This document shows, in pieces, positions 39,114 through 47,377 of a stretch of 64,000 bases of DNA. How positions within the stretch are numbered: position 1 is the stretch's first letter; each line of letters opens with the position of its first letter. The translations under genes and the position numbers were made by a program. Below the pieces are notes generated by a model. That model saw nothing but the letters and a program-made list of their open reading frames with translations, ran no database searches and was not told where the DNA came from. The DNA is from Bruticola sp004554425 (GTDB taxonomy: Bacteria > Vulcanimicrobiota > Xenobia > Xenobiales > Xenobiaceae), in NCBI GenBank assembly GCA_958366945.1, contig CATXCY010000008.1:12074-76073 (forward strand). The letters run 5' to 3'.

Positions 39114-40247
39114 TTAATTTTTAGGTTTGGGGCCAGGATATTGGAAATAGTTACAAGCGATCATACCATTATATAATTTGCGCTTGCGCTGAGCCTTGGC
39201 ACCGAAACAAGCTTCAAATTCAGGGTGAGAAGAAATAACATAAAAAGACCAGTCGCTCATTTGAGCTCGCAAATTGCCCAAAACTGCGTACAAATCTTCC
39301 GCTTCTTCTATTTCCAAGAGTCTTTCGCCGTAGGGTGGATTAGTGATAACAACTCCATATTTAGCTGAAGTGGAAAAATCTCTTACATCACGTTCTTGAA
39401 AATGGATGCCTCGATCTTCCAAGCCACACTGTTGCAAGTGGAGTCTAGCCAACTTTAAAGTTTTGGGGTTATTGTCAAAACCGGCAATATGTAAAGTTGT
39501 TTGACGATCAAAAAGATCTTCAGCTTCCTCTAAAGCATTTTGCCAAGCTTGAGCCCCTACAAAAGACCAGCCTTCAGCGGCGAATTTCCTAGTCAGTCCG
39601 GGAGCCATATTAAGCCCCAACATAGCCGCTTCAATACAAATCGTGCCAGAGCCGCAAAAAGGATCGACCAAAACTCTATCTTTGTTCCAATAGCTCAATT
39701 GTACTAAACCAGCCGCCAAAGTTTCACGTAAAGGAGCCGGAGCGTTCCAAGTACGATATCCACGTTTATGCAAGCCGGAACCAGAAGTATCTAGAAGGAC
39801 TTCACATTCATCGTTAACCAAAAATATTTTAACCGGGAAATGGGCTCCACTCTCATCTAAAACAGTACGACGATAGCGAGCTTGCATAACTTCTACTATA
39901 GCTTTTTTAGCCGTCCTCTGGATAGCCGGCAAACTGGTAAGCAAAGATTTGTAAGTGTGAGCATCTACCGGAAATTCAGCATTGACTGGCATAAGCTCCG
40001 GCCAAGGGATAGACTTAACGCCCCAAAAGAGTTCTTCAAAATTGCTACAAGGGAATTTTTTCAGACTCCACCAAACTCTGTCGGCACTGCGTAGCCATAA
40101 ATTAGCCCGGCAGAGAGCCGATTCGTCTCCCGTAAATTTAACACGCCCATTATCGGCATGTACATCTGCCATACCTAAGTTGTTCAATTCGCGAGCTACT
40201 ACAGATTCTAGCCCCAAAGCACAAGAAGCTACTAAGTTAAATTTCAT
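39114..40247 (-). CDS. THUMP-domain RNA methyltransferase (RlmL N-terminal-type)
   Basis: This 377-residue protein is an S-adenosylmethionine-dependent guanine-N2 methyltransferase, probably acting on 23S rRNA. It has an N-terminal ferredoxin-like plus THUMP RNA-binding region (about 1-160), then a Rossmann methyltransferase with VLVDPFCGSGTICIEAAML (SAM loop), an acidic AGFDNNPKTLKLARLHL segment and the catalytic NPPYGERL. This is the layout of the RlmL N-terminal half or the Bacillus YpsC family. No THUMP-adjacent RlmK domain is fused. The ATG has no clear ribosome site. Monocistronic between two terminators or promoters. Confidence 0.9.
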   Translation of the reverse strand: MKFNLVASCALGLESVVARELNNLGMADVHADNGRVKFTGDESALCRANLWLRSADRVWWSLKKFPCSNFEELFWGVKSIPWPELMPVNAEFPVDAHTYKSLLTSLPAIQRTAKKAIVEVMQARYRRTVLDESGAHFPVKIFLVNDECEVLLDTSGSGLHKRGYRTWNAPAPLRETLAAGLVQLSYWNKDRVLVDPFCGSGTICIEAAMLGLNMAPGLTRKFAAEGWSFVGAQAWQNALEEAEDLFDRQTTLHIAGFDNNPKTLKLARLHLQQCGLEDRGIHFQERDVRDFSTSAKYGVVITNPPYGERLLEIEEAEDLYAVLGNLRAQMSDWSFYVISSHPEFEACFGAKAQRKRKLYNGMIACNYFQYPGPKPKN

Positions 40248-40505
40248 CAGAAGTTATACCCTATCAAGAGAAGCGTCGTCGGCTAATCGTAAGATAATAT
40301 TACTAGACGTCTCCGATTCATGTTAAGTTAAATTATTTGATTTTTGAAACAAAACAGACTGTAAGAAAACAGCTCTAATCTCAAGATCTCTCTCTAATTA
40401 ACTGCTTGGACTGCTCTCCCTGCCAAAAAAAAGGCTAGAGGAATACAACTTGCAAAGAGAAGTTCGAGTTAACGAAAAATATTTGTTAAGAAAGCGTGGC
40501 CAATA

Positions 40506-40988
40506 GTGAAAAAGATAAAAATTAGTCTAAGTGCAATACTTTTTATTTTATCAATAGGCTGTTTATTGTGTGGCTTCAATACCGCAGCTCAAGCTAAACA
40601 AAATGGAGCAAAATACACCATAAGACTTGCCTCTCCAGGCATGACTCAAGAACAAGTTTTACAAGCGGTCGGACAACCGACTTTTAAAGCTAAAAGAGGC
40701 AACTCTTGGAACTATCGCAAAAAACCAGGCGCTCCAGCTAATTTGAGCGATCCGCAAATTTTGTTTAAAAATGGTTTAGCCAAAATTATCGTGGGCAGCC
40801 AATTGGAAGCTAATGGTAAAACGGTACTCAAAAGCGGCGATTCTGAAGCAAAAATAGCGGAAGTGCTGGGTAAAGCCGATCGTATCGAAGCCGGAGTAGG
40901 TAAAGATGTGCGTATTTACTATTACGACAAGTTAGTTTTACAAATAGTGGTTCATAAAGGCAACATAGCAGTAATGCGCTTCAACTAA
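40506..40988 (+). CDS. Exported SmpA/OmlA (BamE-like fold) protein
   Basis: This 160-residue protein starts at GTG and has a signal peptide (1-30, cleavage after AAQA); no lipobox is seen. The mature part has the pattern GMTQEQVLQAVGQPTFKAKR followed by GNSWNYRKKP, typical of the SmpA/OmlA/BamE alpha-beta fold, and a second similar unit (SEAKIAEVLGKADRIE, then VRIYYYDKLVLQIVV). It could be a periplasmic adaptor or a stabiliser of outer-membrane proteins. True BamE is a smaller lipoprotein, so this is a relative only. Stands alone, upstream region 40248-40505. Confidence 0.6.
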   Translation: MKKIKISLSAILFILSIGCLLCGFNTAAQAKQNGAKYTIRLASPGMTQEQVLQAVGQPTFKAKRGNSWNYRKKPGAPANLSDPQILFKNGLAKIIVGSQLEANGKTVLKSGDSEAKIAEVLGKADRIEAGVGKDVRIYYYDKLVLQIVVHKGNIAVMRFN

Positions 40989-40991
40989 GTG

Positions 40992-41029
40992 AAAATGCGG
41001 CTGTAGGGACGCGAAGTCCGACAGCCGCA
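40992..41029 (-). terminator. Terminator of the cobT-cbiR-cobU-cobS operon
   Basis: TGCGGCTGT (40996-41004) pairs with ACAGCCGCA (41021-41029), with an inner GGAC/GTCC helix; on the minus strand it is followed by TTTTC (complement of 40991-40995). It may also affect the plus-strand gene ending at 40988, but there is no T run on that side. Confidence 0.75.
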
Positions 41030-41055
41030 CCTATAGATAGTGTATTAGCTAAAAT

Positions 41056-41949
41056 TTAGATATAAAGTCCGGTCCAGTAGAGCAAAGCAACTAAAGCAGC
41101 GCTCCAAAACATAAGCGTCTCATTCAACTCAACAGTAGCTCCCAAGACGTCTCCAGTGACGCCTCCTAAACGCCGACGACTGATAAGAGCAATAAGCCAA
41201 GTTAATATGATTCCTAAAGCAAAACACAAACAAAAGTTATTTAAATGGCCTACAAAATACCAATGGAATTGCAATTTAAGCCAGCCGTTACCGACTATAT
41301 CAGAGAACCAAAATATGAATATAACTAAAATAGCAGCCAGGGCAACGTGTAACCATTTAACATCGTTTATTACCTTGCCAGCCAAGCTATCCTCTTCACG
41401 GGCGTACTTATTAAAAGCAGCCTGAGCTACCATAAACAAGCGGGCTAAAACTGGAATAAGTACCAATTCTCGCAAGCCGAAGCATAAAAGCAAAATAGCC
41501 ACACTGGCCACTTTAGCCAACAACGTACTTACTAGAGCTACTGTTCCAAAAGTACCGATATTATGATCGCGCATTATTTTGAGCGTATCTTCTTTATTCC
41601 AGCCACCTCCCCAACCGTCAAAAGCATCGGCTAAACCATCTAAATGAAAAGCTCTAGTCAAAAAAGCTTCAAGCCCTACATACAAAATGGCCCCCAATAC
41701 AGCTGCCAAAGGATATAAAATAGCAATTCTCGGGAGCATCTCAGTGCTAGGAGCAAGCACATCGAAATGGCTGCCTCCACACACAGTCCACATTATAAAA
41801 GCACAAGGTAAAGTACATAGCAAACTGATAACCAATCCAACTAGCGGACTCCACACCAACACGCGACCGTACTTAGTTGAATTTTCTCCCCAACATGGCA
41901 AGATACTGAACATTCTGAAAGCCGAAGTCAGTCCAAACAGCTCTTTCAT
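41056..41949 (-). CDS. cobS: Adenosylcobinamide-GDP ribazoletransferase (cobalamin synthase)
   Basis: This 297-residue integral membrane protein joins adenosylcobinamide-GDP to alpha-ribazole (or its phosphate) to complete the cobamide. The family signature is intact: FLTRAFHLDGLADAFDGWGG followed by IMRDHNIGTFGTVALVSTLL, with acidic residues that bind metal. Around seven hydrophobic helices are visible. Length is slightly over the usual ~250-270. AAGG-AGG precedes the ATG. It is the last gene of the cobT-cbiR-cobU-cobS operon and lies 133 bases after cobU, a spacer containing two copies of TATACTAAAAAT. Confidence 0.93.
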   Translation of the reverse strand: MKELFGLTSAFRMFSILPCWGENSTKYGRVLVWSPLVGLVISLLCTLPCAFIMWTVCGGSHFDVLAPSTEMLPRIAILYPLAAVLGAILYVGLEAFLTRAFHLDGLADAFDGWGGGWNKEDTLKIMRDHNIGTFGTVALVSTLLAKVASVAILLLCFGLRELVLIPVLARLFMVAQAAFNKYAREEDSLAGKVINDVKWLHVALAAILVIFIFWFSDIVGNGWLKLQFHWYFVGHLNNFCLCFALGIILTWLIALISRRRLGGVTGDVLGATVELNETLMFWSAALVALLYWTGLYI

Positions 41950-42082
41950 CTTTAGCCTACCTTTAAATAACGAACAGTCTAATTTGTCTATTCTTAGTGC
42001 ATTATTTATTATACTAAAAATACACCAACCATTGTGACAAATCTGGTATATACTAAAAATTTTAGCACCAAATAGCCCTAAA

Positions 42083-42685
42083 CTATCTAAACATTTTCAA
42101 GGGACAGCCTTTTTCTCCTGGTGCTTTTAGGGCTAAAGGTAAACCTGCTATAGTAAAAATTACTTGATCTGCCAAGGAAGCTATGTATTGATTTAGACGC
42201 CCCTGACGATCTCTAAATAGACGAGTTTCTGCTTCAGCTGGAACAATACCCAAACCGAGTTCGTTGGACACCATAATGACATCAAAAGTGGCTCGCTGCA
42301 AGGCTTGGCCTAATTTTTTAATTTCAGGGAAACAGTCTATATTATCATCGATATTTCTAGTTAATCCAGACTCAGACTGATAGTGCAAGGAATCTCTGTA
42401 AGTTAAATTGCCCAGCCAAGTAGTTAAACAATCGATAAGCACAACTTTAGTGGGAGATTTTATTTCTTCAAGACATTTACCTAAATCGTAAGGCTCTTCA
42501 ACAGTATAAAAGCGTTGCTGGCGTCGTTCTTGATGTTTCCTTATGCGTCTAGCCATCTCGTCGTCGCAAGCCACTCCGGCGGCCAAATAGCAGCGTTCTT
42601 CCGCTTTGTCGGCTAAAGACATGGCATATTGCTCAGCCCAATCACTCTTGCCGCTGCGGGCGCCGCCCAAAACTAAAGTAATCAT
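42083..42685 (-). CDS. cobU: Adenosylcobinamide kinase / adenosylcobinamide-phosphate guanylyltransferase
   Basis: This 200-residue cytosolic enzyme phosphorylates adenosylcobinamide and then transfers GMP to give adenosylcobinamide-GDP. The P-loop is GGARSGKS at 7-14; downstream KVVLIDCLTTWLGNL (Walker B-like) and MVSNELGLGIVPAEAETRLFRDRQG (written in parts: SNELGLGIVP, then RLFRDRQGRLNQ) match CobU/CobP. The His that accepts GMP is likely in IRKHQERR. GAGG lies nine bases before the ATG. The stop of the upstream cbiR is 21 bases away, so they are co-transcribed. Confidence 0.94.
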   Translation of the reverse strand: MITLVLGGARSGKSDWAEQYAMSLADKAEERCYLAAGVACDDEMARRIRKHQERRQQRFYTVEEPYDLGKCLEEIKSPTKVVLIDCLTTWLGNLTYRDSLHYQSESGLTRNIDDNIDCFPEIKKLGQALQRATFDVIMVSNELGLGIVPAEAETRLFRDRQGRLNQYIASLADQVIFTIAGLPLALKAPGEKGCPLKMFR

Positions 42686-42706
42686 ATTTGCAACCTCAAA
42701 AATTAT

Positions 42707-43579
42707 CTATAACAAGCCAGCCCAAGAGGCCAGCTTAGGATGGTGACAAGTACGTATTAAAGGGTGAACACAATTAAATTCTTGCCAACAAATTAACCAA
42801 TCGGCGGAAGAAAATACTTCAAAAGTAAGAGGTAACGGTCCCTTAGAAGAGCTACGTAAAGGTAAAAAATCTAGTAATTCACCTATAAATTTATGTAAGT
42901 TGCTTCTATTTTCTGGTTGCAATCCTAAATGGTCACGCCCAGACTGACTATTTAGCCCGTGCAAATGGATAGTGCCAACTTTAGGCCAAACTTCAGACAT
43001 AAAAGGCAATAAATCGCCATAATTTTTCCAAGCGTGGCCGACATCTAGGCAAACAGAAAGGCCCAGTTGTTGCACCAAAGGCCAAATTAAAGCATAATCA
43101 TAACTAAGATTTTCGACGCACAGCAGCTCCGGCGATACTAAATTACTATCCAAAAATTTTTCAGCCGTTTGCTTAGTAAAATTGAGCCAAGATCCAACAT
43201 CGGAAGCAGGTTGCCTGGCGAATTGTTCCGATTCCCAATGCCAAATATAAGCCCTAGGTTGCAAGCAAGAAAGAGCTTCCACTGCGCGGCGCCATTCTCG
43301 TAAAGCTCGTGCTTGCCAAGCCTTGTCTAAAGGGTGAGCCGTCAGCGAAGACGGTAAATGCACAGTGTAGCCGAAATTAAAATGTTCAGCTAAGTCAGCC
43401 ATTTCTGCTAACTCTGCAGAAGTTGGATAGTTGTCCCCCCCCTCGTATTCGTAGACTATCAGCTCAATATCGTCGACAAAAGGCGCTAAAAAACGCACAT
43501 TATCAATAATAGAAGCATTGATTGTACATCCGGAAGCACCTATGGCTAATTTTGACCATATAGACCGTGTCAGCTCCAT
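42707..43579 (-). CDS. cbiR: Cobamide-remodelling phosphodiesterase CbiR-like (TIM barrel)
   Basis: This 290-residue protein has the AP-endonuclease-2/sugar-phosphate-isomerase TIM barrel. Landmarks: FGYTVHLPSSL, RAYIWHWESEQ, LLCVENLSYDY, LSVCLDVGHAWKNYG, TIHLHGLNSQSGRDHLGLQ and LTFEVFSS, which supply the usual His, Glu and Asp metal ligands. The pattern and its position between cobT and cobU fit CbiR, described in Akkermansia muciniphila, which cuts the nucleotide loop of cobamides so that a new lower ligand can be attached. A general sugar-phosphate isomerase is the alternative, but the neighbours argue against it. The ATG has no clear ribosome site. Confidence 0.75.
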   Translation of the reverse strand: MELTRSIWSKLAIGASGCTINASIIDNVRFLAPFVDDIELIVYEYEGGDNYPTSAELAEMADLAEHFNFGYTVHLPSSLTAHPLDKAWQARALREWRRAVEALSCLQPRAYIWHWESEQFARQPASDVGSWLNFTKQTAEKFLDSNLVSPELLCVENLSYDYALIWPLVQQLGLSVCLDVGHAWKNYGDLLPFMSEVWPKVGTIHLHGLNSQSGRDHLGLQPENRSNLHKFIGELLDFLPLRSSSKGPLPLTFEVFSSADWLICWQEFNCVHPLIRTCHHPKLASWAGLL

Positions 43580-43617
43580 AATAATTAGCTTGTATTTTCT
43601 TAATATTGGCTCTGTCT

Positions 43618-44691
43618 TTACTTTTTAGCTTTGGCTCCCAAAATAGCTCCACCGACATCACCCATGCCCTCTTCTTCAGAGCTGGTGACTTCATTAAATA
43701 TAGCCAAAGCTTCTTCAAAAAGAGGCCAAGCTAAAATAGCTCCGGAGCCTTCACCTAAGCAAAATCCCAAACTCAATAAAGGAGTTAAGCCTAAATATTC
43801 CAGTTGCAATCTGTGGGCAGGCTCATTGGATTGATGAGCGGCAAATAAATATTGGCGTACATTTTTATCTATTAAATCGGCGACCAAGACAGCAGCCGTA
43901 ACAATAACGCCATCTAAAATAATAGCCAAACCACGACCAGCAGCTTCCAAAACGCCTCCGGCGATAAAAGCTAATTCCGCTCCACCCATACGAGCCATCA
44001 AATCGATAGGATCTTCTACTCCCAAGTTGCGATCCAGAATACGTTTAACTACAGCTCGCTTAGAAGCTAAAGCTGCCTGATTTAATCCAGTGCCCTCTCC
44101 AACTACAACTTCAGGAGCCAAATTCAAAATATGGCCAGTCAAAGCGGCTGCTGGAGTGGTGTTAGAAATACCCATTTCACCGAAGATGACCGCTCTGGCT
44201 CCCTTTTGTGTTTGCTCAATTACAATATCACGGCCGTGCTCGAAGCATTTTATACACTCTTCTCTGCTCATGCCATCTTCCAAACTTATATCTTTAGTTC
44301 CGAAAACGACTTTTTTGTCTACAACTCCGTCTTCAGGCTTAAACTTATGTTTAACTCCCACATCGACCAAAATTAAAGACAACCCTTGCTTAGAAGCAAA
44401 AAGTCCGGCCACACCTCCACCATGAGTCAAGCTTATACTATGTTGCCAAGTAACTTCTTGGGGAGCAAAACTTACTCGCTGGGCAAAAACACCATGATCA
44501 CCAGCTCCAATAATTACCGGAGGCTTGCCTAAAGATGGACGCAAGCTTTTTTGCAAACAAGCTATTTTAACAGCAACTTGCTCCAATTGGCCCATAGAGC
44601 GTGGAGGAATGCTCTTATGGTTGAGGTGCTCCCAACATTGAGCAGCGAAGCTCTCATCGATAGATTTTATTTTTGTATAGGTGAAATTCAT
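43618..44691 (-). CDS. cobT: Nicotinate-nucleotide-dimethylbenzimidazole phosphoribosyltransferase
   Basis: This 357-residue enzyme activates the lower ligand base (for example dimethylbenzimidazole) to alpha-ribazole phosphate using nicotinate mononucleotide. Family features: PPVIIGAGDHGVFAQRVS, LTHGGGVAGLFA, FGEMGISNTTPAAAL (substrate loop), ARMGGAELAFIAG and the catalytic Glu in LGEGSGAILA. I chose ATG 44691, which has GGGGAG seven bases upstream; a start at 44706 adds five residues without support. It is the first gene of the cobamide operon. The 60-base space upstream is too short for a cobalamin riboswitch and none is seen. Confidence 0.95.
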   Translation of the reverse strand: MNFTYTKIKSIDESFAAQCWEHLNHKSIPPRSMGQLEQVAVKIACLQKSLRPSLGKPPVIIGAGDHGVFAQRVSFAPQEVTWQHSISLTHGGGVAGLFASKQGLSLILVDVGVKHKFKPEDGVVDKKVVFGTKDISLEDGMSREECIKCFEHGRDIVIEQTQKGARAVIFGEMGISNTTPAAALTGHILNLAPEVVVGEGTGLNQAALASKRAVVKRILDRNLGVEDPIDLMARMGGAELAFIAGGVLEAAGRGLAIILDGVIVTAAVLVADLIDKNVRQYLFAAHQSNEPAHRLQLEYLGLTPLLSLGFCLGEGSGAILAWPLFEEALAIFNEVTSSEEEGMGDVGGAILGAKAKK

Positions 44692-44750
44692 AAATATGCT
44701 CCCCATTAGTTATTTTGACACTTTTGCAACAGACTATGTTAATTTACAAA

Positions 44751-44781
44751 CAAAAAAAAACAGCTCCCCTTCAGGAGCTGT
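44751..44781 (-). terminator. Terminator of the ispG-tusDCB operon
   Basis: ACAGCTCC (44760-44767) pairs with GGAGCTGT (44774-44781); on the minus strand nine T residues follow (complement of 44751-44759). It separates the DsrE-type genes from cobT. Confidence 0.92.
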
Positions 44782-44788
44782 CTGCTAC

Positions 44789-45067
44789 CTAACTAAAATT
44801 GTATACTTTATGCTCCAAGAGAATATCTACCATTTCGTCTGCTTCTACCAAATGTAAACCTTCTCCGGACTTGTTGCCAACTCCCATGAGTTCGGCTTCC
44901 TCTCGCAAAGCGTAGATCTTTCGTTTAGGGAACATAACCGTCGGAAGCAAAAGGCCTCGCCCTACCAAAAAGATGTCGGCTTTCTCACAATAGCCCAACA
45001 TACGGCGAGCTTCTACCACAGATTCGCGTCCTACCACAAAGAGAACAGTCTTTTCGTCCGTACCCAT
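44789..45067 (-). CDS. TusB/DsrH-like small protein
   Basis: This 92-residue cytosolic protein has the size and place of TusB or DsrH, the smallest subunit of a sulfur-relay heterohexamer. It starts TVLFVVGRESVVEARRML and has an alternating beta-alpha pattern of the DsrE fold (ADIFLVGRGLLLP as a middle strand-loop, EGLHLVEADEMVDILLEHKV at the end). It lacks a conserved Cys. The start codon is three bases after the stop of the TusC-like gene. Assignment rests mainly on gene order D-C-B and on fold pattern. Confidence 0.55.
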   Translation of the reverse strand: MGTDEKTVLFVVGRESVVEARRMLGYCEKADIFLVGRGLLLPTVMFPKRKIYALREEAELMGVGNKSGEGLHLVEADEMVDILLEHKVYNFS

Positions 45068-45070
45068 ATT

Positions 45071-45445
45071 CTAAAGCCTCAGATGCATATCAGATTTTTT
45101 GACCAAATCGGCCAGATCTTCGGGAGAGATAACTGCACAGCCGGCAAAAAGACCGTCTTCCAACATGCCGCGCAATTCTAAACTGTACTTATCTGCCCAG
45201 AATGCCACTCCCCTACTTTTGGCAGAAGTAAGATATGGCTTGGTGGTATCATTTAGTCGAGAAGAGACGCATTCAGTCACACCGTCACCTATAAAAACCA
45301 CATCTAGACGGTGTTCGGATAAGCCACCTACTAAACCGATAGCAAAAGTCAACACCTCGACTAAGCTATCCTCTGAATAGTTGGCTCTGTTAATGAATAA
45401 AACAATATCTTTAGCAGGGAAACCGCAAGGATAGCTCATAAGCAC
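45071..45445 (-). CDS. TusC/DsrF-like sulfur-relay protein
   Basis: This 124-residue protein has a DsrE-fold pattern: KDIVLFINRANYSEDSLVEV followed by FAIGLVGGLSEHRLDVVFIGDG (written as two halves, FAIGLVGGL and LDVVFIGDGV) and GCAVISPEDLADLVKKSDM at the end, where TusC/DsrF relatives have a similar last strand. It overlaps the TusD-like gene by ten bases, so the two are translationally coupled. GTG 45445 and ATG 45439 are both possible starts. Likely partner of its neighbours in persulfide transfer, for tRNA thiolation or another sulfur task. Confidence 0.6.
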   Translation of the reverse strand: MLMSYPCGFPAKDIVLFINRANYSEDSLVEVLTFAIGLVGGLSEHRLDVVFIGDGVTECVSSRLNDTTKPYLTSAKSRGVAFWADKYSLELRGMLEDGLFAGCAVISPEDLADLVKKSDMHLRL

Positions 45446-45789
45446 ACCACCTGATCTACTTGTCCCATCATTTTGGCAATTTCTTCAAAAGTAACAACTT
45501 TCACACCAGAACACATATTACCAAGAGGAATTCCTCTAGACTCTAGGCAAGGGCTACTGACCAAAACCTCGGCTCCGGCATAGGCAAACTTCTGCAACTC
45601 TTGCTGAAAATCACCATCATCATTACTTTTACGCTTCTGCTTACGTACACATTGGTAAACGCCATCGGCAGTAAAAAGTATACATACTTTATGTTCTTTA
45701 TCTAAAGCTGCCGCGGCCAGAAGAGACAAAGTTCGGGAACCGGTACTGGCACTTAGTGAGCGAGTCACCATAAAACCGAGTTTAGCCAC
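45436..45789 (-). CDS. TusD/DsrE-like sulfur-relay protein with candidate active Cys
   Basis: This 117-residue DsrE-fold protein has the expected TusD/DsrE pattern: an N-terminal strand, LSLLAAAALDKEHKVCILFTADG, and VLVSSPCLESRGI, where the Cys is at the position of the persulfide-carrying Cys of TusD. A second Cys pair is seen near GNMCSG and VVCL. It starts at GTG with a strong AGGAGG seven bases upstream. It begins 37 bases after ispG and is followed by the TusC- and TusB-like genes in the E. coli order D-C-B. TusE and TusA are not in the window. It may instead be a generic DsrE protein. Confidence 0.65.
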   Translation of the reverse strand: MAKLGFMVTRSLSASTGSRTLSLLAAAALDKEHKVCILFTADGVYQCVRKQKRKSNDDGDFQQELQKFAYAGAEVLVSSPCLESRGIPLGNMCSGVKVVTFEEIAKMMGQVDQVVCL

Positions 45790-45826
45790 CTAAAAACCTC
45801 CTGCTGTGAGCTGACCTCATATTGTC

Positions 45827-47041
45827 CTAGGAATTGCTTCGAGAAGAGTACTTCAACTCTGCGTAACGCTCAATGCGCTCTATAAACTGATCGGCTAAAT
45901 TATCACCATCCAAAGTAGCTTCGTGATGGCCATCGACAAAAAGCAAAGCTTTGGGAGATTCTCCACGTCCGGGAAGAGACAAGCCTATATTTGCATCCTT
46001 ACCTTCGCCCGGGCCATTGACAATGCATCCCATAACCGCGACCTTAAGCTGACTATAACCTTTGAATCCTTTTTCTTTCCAAACAGGAACACGCTCGCGT
46101 AAATAGCGACCAACTTCTAAAGCGATACTTTGGAAAAGCTGGCTGGAGGTACGACCGCAACCTGGGCAAGAGACAACTTGAGGCAAGAACTGACGGAGTC
46201 CTAAACTTTGCAAAATTTCCTGAGCAGCATAAACTTCCTGAGTGCGACTTTCGCCCGGCTTTGGAGTAAGAGAAACTCTAATAGTATTGCCTATACCTTC
46301 ATGAAGCAAAATTCCCAAAGCTACAGCAGAGCTAATTACACCCTTCATACCTACACCGGCTTCAGTTAAACCTAAGTGGAGAGCGTAGGGACAACGCTTA
46401 TTTAAATCATGATAAACGGTTAATAAATCGGGAACATTGGATATTTTGGCAGATAGCACAATATGATCTGGAGCCAAACCATATTTTTCAGCCATTTTCG
46501 CTGAGCTCATAGCACTTTCAGCCATAGTGCGCAAGAAAATTTCTTTATCGCTAACTGGAGAAGCCGAATGTTTGTTTTCCTCAAGCAATTTAGCTAAAAG
46601 CTCTTTATCGATAGAGCCTGCGTTGACACCAATACGAGCGACTTTGCCAGCTTTAGCAATAAGTTCGACCATAGTCCGGAAATTGTCATCGTGGTGTTGG
46701 CCAGCGCCGACGTTGCCAGGATTGATACGTAATTTGTCCAGAGCTTGCAAACAATCGGGATAGCGGCTCAAAAGCAAATGGCCATTGTAATGGAAATCAC
46801 CGATTAAAGGAACTTGGCACCCCGCCTCACGCACTTTATCTCTGATGTAAGGAACAGCCTTAGCATCATCTTCGTCTTTAACAGTGAAGCGAACTAATTC
46901 GGAACCGGCACGAGCCAATTCCAAAACTTGAGCAGCCGTTTCTTCAACGTGAGCAGTGCAAGTGTTGGCCATACTTTGTACAGCCACCGGAGCGTCTTTA
47001 CCTATGCAAATATTGCCTATCCGAACAGAATACGCGGTCAT
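45827..47041 (-). CDS. ispG: 4-hydroxy-3-methylbut-2-en-1-yl diphosphate synthase (GcpE)
   Basis: This 404-residue cytosolic [4Fe-4S] enzyme converts methylerythritol cyclodiphosphate to HMBPP in the MEP isoprenoid pathway, which supplies the squalene used by the hopene cyclase at 18197. The N-terminal TIM barrel contains VQSMANTCTAHVEETAAQV and PLIGDFHYNGHLLL, LRINPGNVG; the C-terminal Fe-S domain binds the cluster through SCPGCGRTSSQL and MGCIVNGPGEG. Length is in the bacterial short form (no large insert). No ribosome site is obvious. It is the first gene of a unit that continues into the tusDCB-like genes. Confidence 0.97.
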   Translation of the reverse strand: MTAYSVRIGNICIGKDAPVAVQSMANTCTAHVEETAAQVLELARAGSELVRFTVKDEDDAKAVPYIRDKVREAGCQVPLIGDFHYNGHLLLSRYPDCLQALDKLRINPGNVGAGQHHDDNFRTMVELIAKAGKVARIGVNAGSIDKELLAKLLEENKHSASPVSDKEIFLRTMAESAMSSAKMAEKYGLAPDHIVLSAKISNVPDLLTVYHDLNKRCPYALHLGLTEAGVGMKGVISSAVALGILLHEGIGNTIRVSLTPKPGESRTQEVYAAQEILQSLGLRQFLPQVVSCPGCGRTSSQLFQSIALEVGRYLRERVPVWKEKGFKGYSQLKVAVMGCIVNGPGEGKDANIGLSLPGRGESPKALLFVDGHHEATLDGDNLADQFIERIERYAELKYSSRSNS

Positions 47042-47377
47042 ATTTATTACCAGTTTTTATCTATGCAAGAATTTTTGATACATTAGGATCCTGAAGTTAT
47101 AGCCTGTTGCTTAAACTCGGGACGCTTTAACCATGAGACAATCCACTCTATTTTTCTAAAAAGCAGACCGAAGCGAAAGCAGAACCTAAGTAAATGTGCC
47201 ACACACATACAAGCATTTGTACTATGCTTGCAACCTATAAATTCACGGGAGCCCCATAACGCCTTCAAAATAGGCCTAAGCATTCTGTAAGGCTTGCAGG
47301 CTCTCCTGCCCTTTACCGCACTCGAAGTGCCTATTTAAGCCTTTTCTATATCTAGACAAAAAAACTTTTTAGAGGAT
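47042..47377. other. Divergent intergenic region between ispG and the glycosyltransferase gene
   Basis: This 336-base stretch has no gene I can support. It contains a perfect hairpin CAAGCAT-N7-ATGCTTG (47210-47230) and presumably both divergent promoters. A 66-codon minus-strand reading frame (47083-47283) has no ribosome site and no family match; I do not call it a gene, though a leader peptide for ispG cannot be excluded. Confidence 0.5.

Noticed and set aside
44692..44750. Possible cobalamin riboswitch upstream of cobT
   Set aside because: The gap is only about 60 bases, and no B12 box with the expected surrounding structure is present.
47083..47283. 66-codon minus-strand frame upstream of ispG
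   Set aside because: No ribosome site and no recognisable family; a short membrane-protein family (YidD) was considered, but the sequence does not fit.
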